Below are positions 1 to 8,255 of a stretch of DNA of 64,000 nucleotides, piece after piece. The notes under the pieces were generated by a model that ran no database searches, had not been told where the DNA came from, and worked only from the letters and a program-made list of their open reading frames with translations. Made by a program: the position numbers and the translations under genes. The number at the start of each line of letters is the position of its first letter. Positions within the stretch are counted from its first letter, which is position 1. Source of the stretch: Persephonella hydrogeniphila (lineage in GTDB: Bacteria > Aquificota > Aquificia > Aquificales > Hydrogenothermaceae); the NCBI RefSeq assembly GCF_900215515.1, contig NZ_OBEI01000009.1, positions 1 through 64,000 of the forward strand, read 5' to 3'.

Positions 1-49
1 GGCTTGCGTATTTGTACTTATGAAATTTCTAATCTATAACATAGCTCTC

Positions 50-1900
50 TTACTGGCTGTGTTGTTTTTTATATTTAGAATTTTTAAACAGGCTTGCAGG
101 GTGTTTGACTTTTATCATCTTTACGTACTGCCATGGTCCTGGCATCAGGAACATCCCAAGAAGAACCTGATTGTGTGTCATTCCAAGTACAGATGGACCT
201 CCATGGATTTTGTTTACAACTTCTAAGGCAAGTGTATCAACAGGTTCAATTCTTCCATCTCCAGTCTGAACTGCAAGGGTTCCGAATTTCTCTGCATGGT
301 TTTTATCTAATTTTTTGACGGTGTTTATAATCTCTTCCATATTAGGTTTTTGGGGGACTACACTCTCTTTCTGGGAGGATTGTCCACTCTGCATTCCAGG
401 GTATGCTACTGAACTGTATGAAAAAGATAGAACAGATATTAGGATAAGTATTATTTTTGCTGTATCTTTGTTTAACATCTTTAATGTCCTCCCGAATCTG
501 CTAAATGGGTTTAACAGGTTTAAGAATAAACCGAGGAATAGAAGACCGTAACCTATATATGTAGGTATTACGCCAGGGTCATGGTTGACGGATAGCACCG
601 TTCCTTTTTCATCCGGATCATAGGAAGACTGGAAGAATTTGTACCCTCCGTATACAAGGGGGTGGTTCATATGTATGTTGTACTCAAACTCCTTTTTATT
701 AACAGGATCTTTTACTATGACATGGCTTTCATAGGAAGATGGCTTATTGGAACCGGGGTATTTTCTCATAACGAAATCTTTCAGATATATATAAAATGGA
801 AGAGTTATTACTTTTGCTCCCCACTCAAGTTTAAGATCCAGGTCTTTTATTTTTATATTTTTTGGTATTCCCGGTGTACTTCCCCCTCTTCCTAAGAGGG
901 CTGTTTCTATCCTTTCACCGTCGTATTCCACCTCTACAAACAGTGCCGATAAAACAGAGGAGTTTCTGAGGATATCCTTTGTTCTTGGAAGTGGAACAAC
1001 AACTTCTTTGCCACTGACGACAGCCTGCTTTACAACAAAGTTAAGACCACCTACAGAGTAAAGAGTTCTTTCCTGCAGTGGATACTCATTACCTGCTTTT
1101 ATCATTCCCTGTGATCTGTCTGCCATTTTCATCCATTGGATAGGCAGATTTGAAAGGAGGTAAAACTTTTTATCTTTTACAAAGAAGAAAACAAAATCTT
1201 TTCCTTCAAGTTTTTTCTGGAATTTTTTTGGATCGGAAAATATGAAAGCAAAGCTACCGAAGTCTTCTATAGAACCTTCTTTCATAGTGAGGTCAACGCT
1301 GTCCATTCCAGCAGAAGCTCTAAGTGTAATAATAGGTTCTCCGTTAGGATCTTCTTTTATCTCTGTGGTAACCCCTTTTATAAAGTTTTTATACCTTACT
1401 ATTAAAGGTTTGCCTTCTATATCTATCTTTTCCTCAAAATTATTCACATTAAAAACAGGAACAGCAGAAAGAAGTAGAGACCTTTCTAATTTAAACTCTT
1501 TATCTCCCTTTTTTGCTGAGATTTGGAGAAAAGGATCCCTTGAAAATATCTGGTTTTGTTCCTGTTTTTCCCTTATGTGCATCATGCCTTCGTAACCGAA
1601 GTATCTTGTGATTGCAGCACCAATAAATATAACAATAAATGACAAGTGGAATATAAAGAGGGGTATTTTTTTAGGTTTCCACATTTTATATCTGAAAATA
1701 TTTCCTATTAGATTTATAACAAGTAGCGTTAAAAGCACCTCAAACCATCTGGTACCGTAAACAAGAGCATAGGCTGTTTCTCTCCCAAAATCATTCTCTA
1801 TGAATGTTGCTGTGCCGACAACAGCCCCAAATATAACGAGTAAAACAACAGTTAGTTTTAATGAAAAAAGAAAATCTGTTACAGTTTTCAGTATACTCAT
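50..1900 (-). CDS. resB: ResB/CcsB-type cytochrome c biogenesis protein, apparently cut short
   Basis: System II cytochrome c maturation protein that helps move haem across the membrane and attach it to apocytochromes. Three N-terminal membrane helices (about residues 13-33, 52-70, 80-98; His85 lies in the third), a large extracytoplasmic ResB domain, then another helix near 450. After residue 530 there is a segment of the type that opens the CcsA/ResC half of fused CcsBA proteins (HAEKFGTL, then RIEPVDTL). The reading frame stops just after it, so the CcsA half with its WWD haem motif is absent. The 616-residue product is much shorter than fused CcsBA proteins (around 900 or more, from memory). 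Two in-frame stops lie in the 90 bases before the window edge. It could be a split gene or a pseudogene. The family assignment is firm; the state of the 3' end is uncertain. Confidence 0.8.
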   Translation of the reverse strand: MSILKTVTDFLFSLKLTVVLLVIFGAVVGTATFIENDFGRETAYALVYGTRWFEVLLTLLVINLIGNIFRYKMWKPKKIPLFIFHLSFIVIFIGAAITRYFGYEGMMHIREKQEQNQIFSRDPFLQISAKKGDKEFKLERSLLLSAVPVFNVNNFEEKIDIEGKPLIVRYKNFIKGVTTEIKEDPNGEPIITLRASAGMDSVDLTMKEGSIEDFGSFAFIFSDPKKFQKKLEGKDFVFFFVKDKKFYLLSNLPIQWMKMADRSQGMIKAGNEYPLQERTLYSVGGLNFVVKQAVVSGKEVVVPLPRTKDILRNSSVLSALFVEVEYDGERIETALLGRGGSTPGIPKNIKIKDLDLKLEWGAKVITLPFYIYLKDFVMRKYPGSNKPSSYESHVIVKDPVNKKEFEYNIHMNHPLVYGGYKFFQSSYDPDEKGTVLSVNHDPGVIPTYIGYGLLFLGLFLNLLNPFSRFGRTLKMLNKDTAKIILILISVLSFSYSSVAYPGMQSGQSSQKESVVPQKPNMEEIINTVKKLDKNHAEKFGTLAVQTGDGRIEPVDTLALEVVNKIHGGPSVLGMTHNQVLLGMFLMPGPWQYVKMIKVKHPASLFKNSKYKKQHSQ

Positions 1901-2125
1901 ATACAGCCCCCAATTCAGTTAATTAGAAGTTTTATAAATTTCCATAAAAAACATAATACTACTAATATTGTGAAAAAAGTAGGGATTTCAATAGTAATTA
2001 TTACTGATAATGAAAATTATTGAATTATACCAATGACTTATATAACTATTTAATTTTATTTTGAGATTGAAACTGTATATAAATAACATGGAATGCAGAT
2101 ATTTTAATATTTTCTTTACGGGAAA

Positions 2126-2153
2126 AGCGTTATATAATATAAACTATAACGCT
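2126..2153 (+). promoter_or_regulatory. ModE-like operator overlapping the modA promoter
   Basis: Perfect 9-bp inverted repeat, AGCGTTATA (2126-2134) and TATAACGCT (2145-2153), with a 10-bp spacer, 14 bases upstream of modA. CGTTAT and ATAACG lie in a 24-bp frame, which agrees with my recollection of the Escherichia coli ModE site. A TATAAT hexamer (2133-2138) sits inside the palindrome, so a bound regulator would block the promoter. The molybdate-responsive role is inferred; no ModE gene with a helix-turn-helix is in this window. Confidence 0.72.
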
Positions 2154-2166
2154 TGAGGTCTGGTTA

Positions 2167-2901
2167 ATGAAGGTTTTACTGACTGTCTTTTTTATCTTTT
2201 TTTCTTTTTCTTATGGAGAAACATTAAGAATAGCAGCTGCTGCAAATGTTCAATATGCACTTCAGGATATCATCTCATCTTTTAGAAAAAAATTCCCACA
2301 GGTAGAGATAATAATATCTGTATCATCTTCAGGGAAACTTACAGCACAGATAGAAAGGGGAGCACCTTTTGATATATTTCTGTCTGCAAATATGAAATAT
2401 CCAGAATATCTTTATAAGAAAGGTTTAGCGTTAGGTAAACCAGTTGTTTATGCAAAGGGAGTTCTTGTACTGTGGAGTATGAAGAATATACCTTTGAAAG
2501 AGAAAGATATTTTCGTACTGGAAGAAGATACAGTAAAGAAGATAGCCATTCCAAATCCAAGGAATGCACCTTATGGAGAAGAAGCAGTAAAAGCATTGAA
2601 ATTTTACCGGCTGTACAGGAAAGTAAAAAACAAACTTGTTTACGGTGAAAGTGTTTCACAGGCTACTCAGTACATATACAAAAAACTTGTTGATGCCGGT
2701 TTTTGTTCAAAATCTGTTGTCCTTTCTCCGAAGATGAGAGGAAAAGGAGTGTGGATAGAGGTAGATAGAAAAGCTTACAGCCCTATAAAACAGGGAGCTG
2801 TAATTCTGAGTAAAAATATCTATGCAAAAGAGTTTTTGAGGTTCCTATTGTCTGACGAAGGGAAAAAAATACTGAAAAAATATGGATATATAATCAGATG
2901 A
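2167..2901 (+). CDS. modA: Molybdate/tungstate-binding periplasmic protein ModA
   Basis: Substrate-binding protein that delivers molybdate or tungstate to the ModBC importer. Residues 1-17 form a Sec signal peptide; the mature part has the ModA pattern, with an early run of small residues (AAAANVQYAL), SSSGKL, a GAPFDIFLSA segment and a C-terminal SDEGKKILKKYG. The 244-residue length is normal. The ATG follows a GAGG at 2155-2158. It is the first gene of a four-gene operon; its stop overlaps the next start (ATGA). The palindrome just upstream suggests repression when the oxyanion is plentiful. Tungstate as the preferred ligand is possible in a thermophile, but the sequence does not settle this. 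Confidence 0.93.
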   Translation: MKVLLTVFFIFFSFSYGETLRIAAAANVQYALQDIISSFRKKFPQVEIIISVSSSGKLTAQIERGAPFDIFLSANMKYPEYLYKKGLALGKPVVYAKGVLVLWSMKNIPLKEKDIFVLEEDTVKKIAIPNPRNAPYGEEAVKALKFYRLYRKVKNKLVYGESVSQATQYIYKKLVDAGFCSKSVVLSPKMRGKGVWIEVDRKAYSPIKQGAVILSKNIYAKEFLRFLLSDEGKKILKKYGYIIR

Positions 2902-3311
2902 ACAAAATCAGAGGTATTATTGTAAATATAGAAAGTTCAGAGAATGTTTCTCTTGTTGAGGTAGATACCCCTGTAGGAAAGATATGTTCTGTTGTCATTG
3001 AAACACCAGAAACAGCTGATTATTTAAAAAAAGGAAATGAGGTTTATGTCTTATTTAAGGAAACAGAAGTATCGGTAGGAAAAAATTTTTCAGGGGAGAT
3101 CAGTCTGAGGAACAGGGTTGAGTGTATTGTAAAAGAAATTCAAAAGGGAAAAATACTGTCACGAATAGTCCTCCAGAGTGACGGGGAAGATATTGTTTCT
3201 GTAATAACAACAAGATCTGCTGAGAGAATGAATATCCAGAAAGGTGATAATGTTACTGCCTTTATAAAAACAAATGAAGTAAGTCTTATGGAGATAGTAA
3301 ATGGACAGTGA
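2898..3311 (+). CDS. Tandem-Mop (molbindin-type) protein
   Basis: 137 residues made of two Mop-like beta-barrel repeats (about 1-68 and 69-137), each with the family rhythm of a VDTPVGKICSVV- or TTRSAERM-type core and a closing strand with EVS (KETEVSVG, KTNEVSLM). Mop domains bind molybdate or tungstate and also form the C-terminal effector region of ModE and ModC. It has no DNA-binding domain, so it is a stand-alone oxyanion store or sensor rather than ModE itself. It sits between modA and modB, overlapping modA by 4 bases and modB by 11, which implies translational coupling. An unusual possibility is a trans-acting regulatory domain for ModC, whose own C-terminus is short. Confidence 0.8.
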   Translation: MNKIRGIIVNIESSENVSLVEVDTPVGKICSVVIETPETADYLKKGNEVYVLFKETEVSVGKNFSGEISLRNRVECIVKEIQKGKILSRIVLQSDGEDIVSVITTRSAERMNIQKGDNVTAFIKTNEVSLMEIVNGQ

Positions 3312-3981
3312 GTTTTTACAGACGGTTTTCCTGACATTTAAACTTGCAACTGTCACTACTGTAATTCTTTTTTTGATAGGTCTTCCTTTATCTTACTTTC
3401 TTGCATATAAAGATTTTAGATTTAAGCCTGTTGTTGAGACTGTTGTAAGCCTTCCTCTGGTTCTTCCTCCTACAGTTTTAGGTTTTTACCTTCTCGTCCT
3501 TTTGAGTCCAGACTCTTTTATAGGTAGATTTTTGCAAAATATTATTGGAAAACAGTTGATATTTAGCTTTGAAGGTATTGTTATAGGTTCTGTTATATAC
3601 AGTCTTCCTTTCCTCGTCCATCCCTTTCAGTCGGGTTTCCAGTCTGTCCCAAGAAGTATAATAGAGGCTTCTTACACCCTCGGAAAAGGTAAGATAGAGA
3701 CATTAATAAAGGTTATACTCCCAAATATGAAACATTCCATATTAACAGGGATTGTCCTTGCCTTTGCCCATACCGTTGGAGAGTTTGGCGTTGTCCTTAT
3801 GATTGGTGGTTCAATTCCCGGTGAGACAAAAGTTGCCTCTATTGCAATATATGAAGAGGTAGAAGCCCTTAACTATAGCAAGGCTAATCTGTATGCTGTT
3901 GTTCTTTTTATTATAACTTTTTTGATACTTATTACTGTGTACACAGTAAATAGAAGATTTACGAGGGCTGATAGTTTATGA
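3301..3981 (+). CDS. modB: Molybdate ABC transporter permease ModB
   Basis: Inner-membrane permease of the molybdate/tungstate importer, 226 residues, with about five membrane helices. The cytoplasmic EAA loop that contacts the ATPase reads EASYTLGKGKIETLIKVILP (around residues 122-141). LPLVLPPTVLGFYLL and HTVGEFGVVLMIGG are typical of ModB. The start lies inside the end of the preceding Mop gene and the stop overlaps modC (ATGA), so the four genes form one transcript. Length and motifs agree with an intact protein. Confidence 0.93.
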   Translation: MDSEFLQTVFLTFKLATVTTVILFLIGLPLSYFLAYKDFRFKPVVETVVSLPLVLPPTVLGFYLLVLLSPDSFIGRFLQNIIGKQLIFSFEGIVIGSVIYSLPFLVHPFQSGFQSVPRSIIEASYTLGKGKIETLIKVILPNMKHSILTGIVLAFAHTVGEFGVVLMIGGSIPGETKVASIAIYEEVEALNYSKANLYAVVLFIITFLILITVYTVNRRFTRADSL

Positions 3982-4844
3982 AAATAAAACTGAAGAAGAG
4001 GCTTAAAGGGGCAGAGGAAAATTTTTTTCTTGATGTAGATATAAATGTAGAAGAAGGCTGTTTTATAACTATTTTTGGGAAATCAGGAGCAGGAAAGACA
4101 AGTATTTTGAGGATGATAGCAGGTCTTGTGGAACCAGATGAAGGATTTATAGAAGTGAAGGGAGATATCTGGTATGACAGTAAAAGGGGTATAAATCTTC
4201 CTCCACAGAAAAGAAAGGTCGGTTTTGTGTTTCAGGATTATGCACTTTTCCCAAATATGACTGTTGAGGAGAATATAAAATTTGGTATGGAAAAGGAAGA
4301 CAGGGAGCTTTTAGAAAAGCTTTTAGAACTAACAGAGCTTAAAAAGCTAAGAGACAGGAAACCTGCTACCCTTTCAGGGGGACAGAAACAGAGAGTAGCA
4401 CTTGCAAGAGCTGTGGCGAGGAAGCCGGATTTACTACTTCTTGATGAGCCTTTATCTGCTCTTGATATAGATATGAGAAGAAAGCTTCAGGAAGAGTTAA
4501 TAAGAATACACAAAGAGTTTTCTCTAACAACATTTATGATAAGCCATGATTTTTCTGAAGTATTTAGACTTTCCAACAGGGTTTTTGTTATACAAAACGG
4601 GAAGATTGTTAAAGAAGGAAAACCTGAGAAGGTTTTTATTCAGGAAAGAATAAGTGGTAAAGTAAAGTTTTCTGGAGAGATTCTCCAGATAAAAAAGGAA
4701 GATGTTTTTTATATAGTAACTGTTATGGTGGGAAATAACATCATAAAAGTTGTGGCAGATATACAGGAGGTTAAAGATTTAAAAGTAGGAGACAGAGTTA
4801 TTATTGCATCAAAAGCCTTTAATCCTTTTATACTAAAAACCTAA
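3978..4844 (+). CDS. modC: Molybdate ABC transporter ATP-binding protein ModC
   Basis: ATPase of the ModABC importer. It has Walker A (GKSGAGKTS, about residues 35-43), Q-loop (FVFQDYALFP), ABC signature LSGGQKQR, Walker B (LLLLDEP) and the H-loop histidine (MISHD). The last 65 residues (from about 225) form one Mop-like domain, as in other ModC proteins, although the total of 288 is shorter than the roughly 350 of E. coli ModC. The tandem-Mop protein earlier in the operon may compensate. The gene ends tail to tail with ccdA, the two stop codons sharing CTAA. Confidence 0.92.
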   Translation: MKIKLKKRLKGAEENFFLDVDINVEEGCFITIFGKSGAGKTSILRMIAGLVEPDEGFIEVKGDIWYDSKRGINLPPQKRKVGFVFQDYALFPNMTVEENIKFGMEKEDRELLEKLLELTELKKLRDRKPATLSGGQKQRVALARAVARKPDLLLLDEPLSALDIDMRRKLQEELIRIHKEFSLTTFMISHDFSEVFRLSNRVFVIQNGKIVKEGKPEKVFIQERISGKVKFSGEILQIKKEDVFYIVTVMVGNNIIKVVADIQEVKDLKVGDRVIIASKAFNPFILKT

Positions 4845-5695
4845 ATCAGTATGGCTGTTATTCTTTCGAGGCTTCCTGTCAAAAGGAGAATACCAACAAA
4901 TATAAGCAGAAGACCCCCTACTATCTCAATAATAAGAAAATATCTTCTCATAAAATTGAAAAACCTGAAGAACTGATTTATAGCCATTGCCGTTATAATA
5001 AAAGGAATTCCAAGACCCATAGAAAATGCAAACAAAAGTATAACTCCCTGCATTACAGTTTCCTGCTGTGATGCATAAAGAAGAATAGCTCCTAAAACAG
5101 GTCCTATACAGGGTGTCCATCCAAATGCAAAAGCAACACCGACGATAAACGCTCCAATTATCCCCGGAGGTTTCTTTTTTACCTCAGCTGTTTTTTGCTG
5201 GTATAGAATTTTGTAAAGGCCAGAGTAGTAAAAGAGAAGAAGAGCGATACCTATGACAGGAAGAAGTATTAAATCATTTAAAGGGTTTCCTGTGAAAGCA
5301 ACTCCTATACCGTAAATAACAACCGAGATCCCAAATATTATATAAAGCCATAATTTAGCCCTTTCTGACTGGAAAACTCCTGTAAAATGAACTCCAAGGA
5401 GAATAACAAGAACAGCTGCTATCTTGGATATTATATATTTATACTCCTGCAGAAGCTGTCCCACAAATGTAGATGCTGCCCCTAAGGCTGTAAATACAAT
5501 AGAAAAACCTATAACAAACGCTATTGCAGAGTATACAACACTCCAGTCTATCCTGTTCTCTGTCTGGGATGCTGTCTGGGCTGTAACTCCGGATATATAA
5601 GCGATATATCCCGGAATTATAGGAAGTACACAGGGAGACAGAAAAGCAACAACACCTGCAAGAAAAGCAGCTCCTATAGAAACACTCTCAACCAT
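4841..5695 (-). CDS. ccdA: CcdA-type thiol-disulfide transporter for cytochrome c biogenesis
   Basis: Polytopic membrane protein that passes electrons from cytoplasmic thioredoxin to extracytoplasmic thiol-disulfide proteins. The two redox cysteines lie in the characteristic helix motifs LSPCVLPIIPGY (about residues 19-30) and TPCIGPVLGA (about 194-203). The 284 residues carry about eight hydrophobic segments, slightly more than minimal CcdA. Its ATG directly abuts the stop of the upstream thioredoxin gene (TAAATG), so the pair is an operon. Likely job: keep the CXXCH cysteines of apocytochromes reduced for the ResB/CcsA haem ligase encoded about 3 kb away. Confidence 0.9.
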   Translation of the reverse strand: MVESVSIGAAFLAGVVAFLSPCVLPIIPGYIAYISGVTAQTASQTENRIDWSVVYSAIAFVIGFSIVFTALGAASTFVGQLLQEYKYIISKIAAVLVILLGVHFTGVFQSERAKLWLYIIFGISVVIYGIGVAFTGNPLNDLILLPVIGIALLLFYYSGLYKILYQQKTAEVKKKPPGIIGAFIVGVAFAFGWTPCIGPVLGAILLYASQQETVMQGVILLFAFSMGLGIPFIITAMAINQFFRFFNFMRRYFLIIEIVGGLLLIFVGILLLTGSLERITAILI

Positions 5696-6166
5696 TTATT
5701 TCTCCTCTAAAAACTTTTTAATGTATCTATCAAGCTTCTTTATACTGTAAGCTCCATAAATTATTTTACCTATTGTAAGGTCTTTCCTCAGTATGTATGT
5801 AATAGGAGTTCCTATAATTCTGTACTTGTTTTTTACTGTGTCATTTCCTATTAAAACCGGAAAATCAAACCCCCACTCTTTTTTTATTTTTTTAATTTTT
5901 TCAGGATTTTTTTCATCAATGATTACTCCGAAAAATTTAACATTTTTGTTTTTGTATTTGTGATAAAGCTTATTTATCTGGGGAAGCTCTTCCATACAGG
6001 TATGACATGTTTTTGACCAGAAAACAAGATAAACAACGTTTCCTTTCAGTTCTTCAAGCCTGACGGTTTTTCCATTTTCATCTTTTAGCTGGAACATATA
6101 TGGTTTCAGACCTTTTCCGTAAGAAAGACCAAAAACGAGTAATAACAGTAAAATTATCCTTCTCAT
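5696..6166 (-). CDS. ResA/TlpA-like thiol-disulfide oxidoreductase
   Basis: Membrane-anchored or exported thioredoxin-fold protein that reduces disulfides outside the cytoplasm. A hydrophobic N-terminus (RRIILLLLLVFGLSYG) is followed by a TlpA-like fold with the active site WSKTCHTCMEELP (CHTC near residue 50) and the cis-proline segment GTPITYI. I take the ATG at 6166, giving MRRIIL, because GGAG lies seven bases before it; an ATG five codons upstream lacks a ribosome site. It is followed at once by ccdA, its expected electron donor, which supports a role in cytochrome c maturation. Confidence 0.87.
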   Translation of the reverse strand: MRRIILLLLLVFGLSYGKGLKPYMFQLKDENGKTVRLEELKGNVVYLVFWSKTCHTCMEELPQINKLYHKYKNKNVKFFGVIIDEKNPEKIKKIKKEWGFDFPVLIGNDTVKNKYRIIGTPITYILRKDLTIGKIIYGAYSIKKLDRYIKKFLEEK

Positions 6167-6213
6167 ACTGAGCTCCGCCATATTTTTGTTCTGTTAATAA
6201 TTTTAAAATTAGG

Positions 6214-6260
6214 TTGTTATCATAGTATGATGAATATTATATATTTTATACAGGAAGGAG
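6214..6260 (+). promoter_or_regulatory. Probable promoter and strong ribosome site of frdB/sdhB
   Basis: TTGTTA (6214-6219) is followed after 17 bases by TTATAT (6237-6242), or after 15 by TATTAT. A strong Shine-Dalgarno AAGGAGGAT precedes the ATG at 6265. Divergent orientation from the thioredoxin gene makes a promoter necessary here. Confidence 0.5.
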
Positions 6261-6264
6261 GATC

Positions 6265-6999
6265 ATGGAAAAAGCGGTTTTAAAAATAAAAAGATTTGAT
6301 GGTAAAAAAGAATGGATAGATAGCTATGAGATAGAGATACAGGACAGGACTACGATAATTGAAGCTCTTATGCATATCCACGATACAACAGATCCTACCC
6401 TTTCTTTTAGAGTCCAGTGTAGGTCTGCTATATGTGGAACATGTGGCGTAAAAATAAACGGAGAAAAACATGTACTTGGATGTAAAACAAAAATAAAAGA
6501 AAATCTCCAGAATGGAGAACTGTTAATAGAACCTCTTTCAAATATGGAAGTGATAAAAGACCTTGTAGTAAATCATCAGGACTTTCTCTACAGGATAAAA
6601 GATGTTAAGGGGTGGTTTGTTCCAAAGGAAGATTTTCAGCCTGTATATCCGGAAGATCTCCAGAAGTTTGATAAGGAAACTGACTGTATTCTATGTGGTA
6701 TATGCTACTCTGTCTGTCCTGTTTTTGAAACAGATAAAGATTTTGGGGGACCTATCAATTTTGTTAAGGTTTTCAGGTTCTGGAAGGACAAAAACGATGC
6801 CTTAGGAGATGAGAGAATTGTTCTTGCTGATAAGGAGCATATAACAAGCTGTGTTCACTGCAAGTACTGCAGTTTTTCTTGCCCAAAACAGATACCTGTA
6901 GAACAGGATATACTCCAGATAGAGTTTTACGGGAAACAGAAAGGAATTATCAAAAAAGAAGAAGGAGGTTTTGGATTTTCAACTCCTTTCGGGTTTTAA
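6265..6999 (+). CDS. frdB: Succinate dehydrogenase/fumarate reductase iron-sulfur subunit
   Basis: Electron-transfer subunit between the flavoprotein and the quinone site. An N-terminal plant-type ferredoxin domain has the 2Fe-2S cysteines (CRSAICGTCG, then C near residue 73). The C-terminal domain has CILCGICYSVCP and CVHCKYCSFSCP for the 4Fe-4S and 3Fe-4S clusters. The 244-residue length is normal. FrdA and membrane-anchor genes are not adjacent, so the subunits are scattered or it serves a different complex. In Aquificota the reverse TCA cycle needs fumarate reductase, so that direction is plausible; direction cannot be read from sequence. The stop overlaps the convergent PerM-like gene by 4 bases. 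Confidence 0.92.
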   Translation: MEKAVLKIKRFDGKKEWIDSYEIEIQDRTTIIEALMHIHDTTDPTLSFRVQCRSAICGTCGVKINGEKHVLGCKTKIKENLQNGELLIEPLSNMEVIKDLVVNHQDFLYRIKDVKGWFVPKEDFQPVYPEDLQKFDKETDCILCGICYSVCPVFETDKDFGGPINFVKVFRFWKDKNDALGDERIVLADKEHITSCVHCKYCSFSCPKQIPVEQDILQIEFYGKQKGIIKKEEGGFGFSTPFGF

Positions 7000-8060
7000 G
7001 TTTTTGTTACATATTTTTCTCTGAAAAGAAGGAGCATATTATCTATCATAACCATTATGATAGGAGCAAGGAATACTCCTAAAAAGCCAAACATATTCAG
7101 TCCTCCGATAATTGCAAAAACAAGAATCATAGGGTGGATATCTGTTTTATCCCCAATGACGACCGGTTTTATGATGTTGTCTATTGTGCTGATTACAAAA
7201 GTACCATAAAGTGCAAAAAGAAAAGCTGTTATAAATCCTTTTGACAGGAGGGTGTATATCGCTATAGGAACCCATATCAATGAGGCTCCTCCTACCGGTA
7301 TAAACGCAGCAACAAATGTTATGAATGCCCAGAAATAACTCATTTCCAATCCTATAGCAAAATAACCTATGAAAGATAGTATCCCCTGTGCTATAGCTGT
7401 CAGAACAGATCCTAAAACCACTCCCTGTATAGCCCTGTAGCTTTTTGATATAAGGAAAGATTTGTCTTTTTCAGATAGTGGAATTATGCTGTAGACTCTG
7501 TTGTAAAGAGATTGACCGTCTTTAAAGAGAAAAAATATAGTTACCAGCATTATAACGATCCCTATTATAAGCAGTGTTATATCAACGAATATTCCTTTTC
7601 CCTGCTGTATAACAAAAGAAACAATCTCGTTAATCAATCCTCTTACAGCATCGCTGATATCCACCCTTATATTCAATGAGTTTAATGTGTTTTCAAGGAT
7701 GGAGTATATTTTTGAGATGACAGGGGTTTCCTTTATCAGTATGTCTAAATCTTTGTACTTTGATATTTTTTCTATGATTAAAGGGTAGAGAGTTATTATC
7801 TGATTAATCAGGAAAGCTACAAGTATTATAGAAGGAATTATAATAAACATAAAAATAAGGGCAGTCATTAAAAGTGATGCTATGATTTTACTTTTTAGTC
7901 GGGAAAGTATACGTACATAAACAGGATAAAATATAATTGTAATCAAAATTGATAGTGTTATAACTTTTAAAAAAGGTTCAAAAAGAAGATATCCCAAAAA
8001 AAGGAAAAAAGACAGGAAACCAAAGAAAAAGATGTTTCCTATCTGTTCTGAAGAGCTCAA
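6996..8060 (-). CDS. AI-2E/PerM-family membrane transporter
   Basis: 354 residues with about seven membrane segments and the AI-2E transporter architecture: an N-terminal helix pair, a central polar region (about 95-140), then the conserved block PVGGASLIWVPIAIYTLL (about residues 254-271) and GLNMFGFLGVFLAP near the C-terminus. Members export diverse small molecules or sodium; the substrate here is unknown. The start is TTG at 8060, directly preceded in frame by TAG; no stronger start follows. It lies 9 bases after a 32-codon membrane-peptide gene and is probably co-transcribed with it. Confidence 0.85.
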   Translation of the reverse strand: MSSSEQIGNIFFFGFLSFFLFLGYLLFEPFLKVITLSILITIIFYPVYVRILSRLKSKIIASLLMTALIFMFIIIPSIILVAFLINQIITLYPLIIEKISKYKDLDILIKETPVISKIYSILENTLNSLNIRVDISDAVRGLINEIVSFVIQQGKGIFVDITLLIIGIVIMLVTIFFLFKDGQSLYNRVYSIIPLSEKDKSFLISKSYRAIQGVVLGSVLTAIAQGILSFIGYFAIGLEMSYFWAFITFVAAFIPVGGASLIWVPIAIYTLLSKGFITAFLFALYGTFVISTIDNIIKPVVIGDKTDIHPMILVFAIIGGLNMFGFLGVFLAPIIMVMIDNMLLLFREKYVTKT

Positions 8061-8069
8061 CTATCTAAA

Positions 8070-8168
8070 TTATTCTTCTCCTCTTTTAAGTGCACCTGAT
8101 GCAAAAGCTACAATTCCTGTGACAATTGTAAAGATTACCATAACAATAAAAGGTATCCACGGTTCCAT
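8070..8168 (-). CDS. 32-residue single-helix membrane peptide
   Basis: Very short gene: MEPWIPFIVMVIFTIVTG begins a hydrophobic helix (about residues 4-25) that ends with the basic/acidic tail LKRGEE. I chose the ATG at 8168 because GGAGGAG lies six bases upstream; an upstream in-frame extension to 8252 has no ribosome site and a charged, unlikely sequence. It precedes the PerM-like gene by 9 bases. I do not recognise a family. It could be a small subunit of a membrane complex, comparable in size to CcoQ-like peptides, but nothing here identifies a partner. Confidence 0.6.
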   Translation of the reverse strand: MEPWIPFIVMVIFTIVTGIVAFASGALKRGEE

Positions 8169-8255
8169 CTCATGCTCCTCCGTTATTGATTTGTATTTTT
8201 TATATTTTCTAAAGTTAAAAATACTGTATCTTATTTTCAACTGTTTAGTCAAGAT

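Noticed and set aside
1993-2024. Fur-box-like and palindromic AT-rich sequences (AGTAAT-T-ATTACT, and a 14-of-19 match to the Fur consensus) upstream of modA and resB
   Set aside because: The gap is strongly AT-rich, so such matches arise easily by chance; no second half-site or conservation could be seen.
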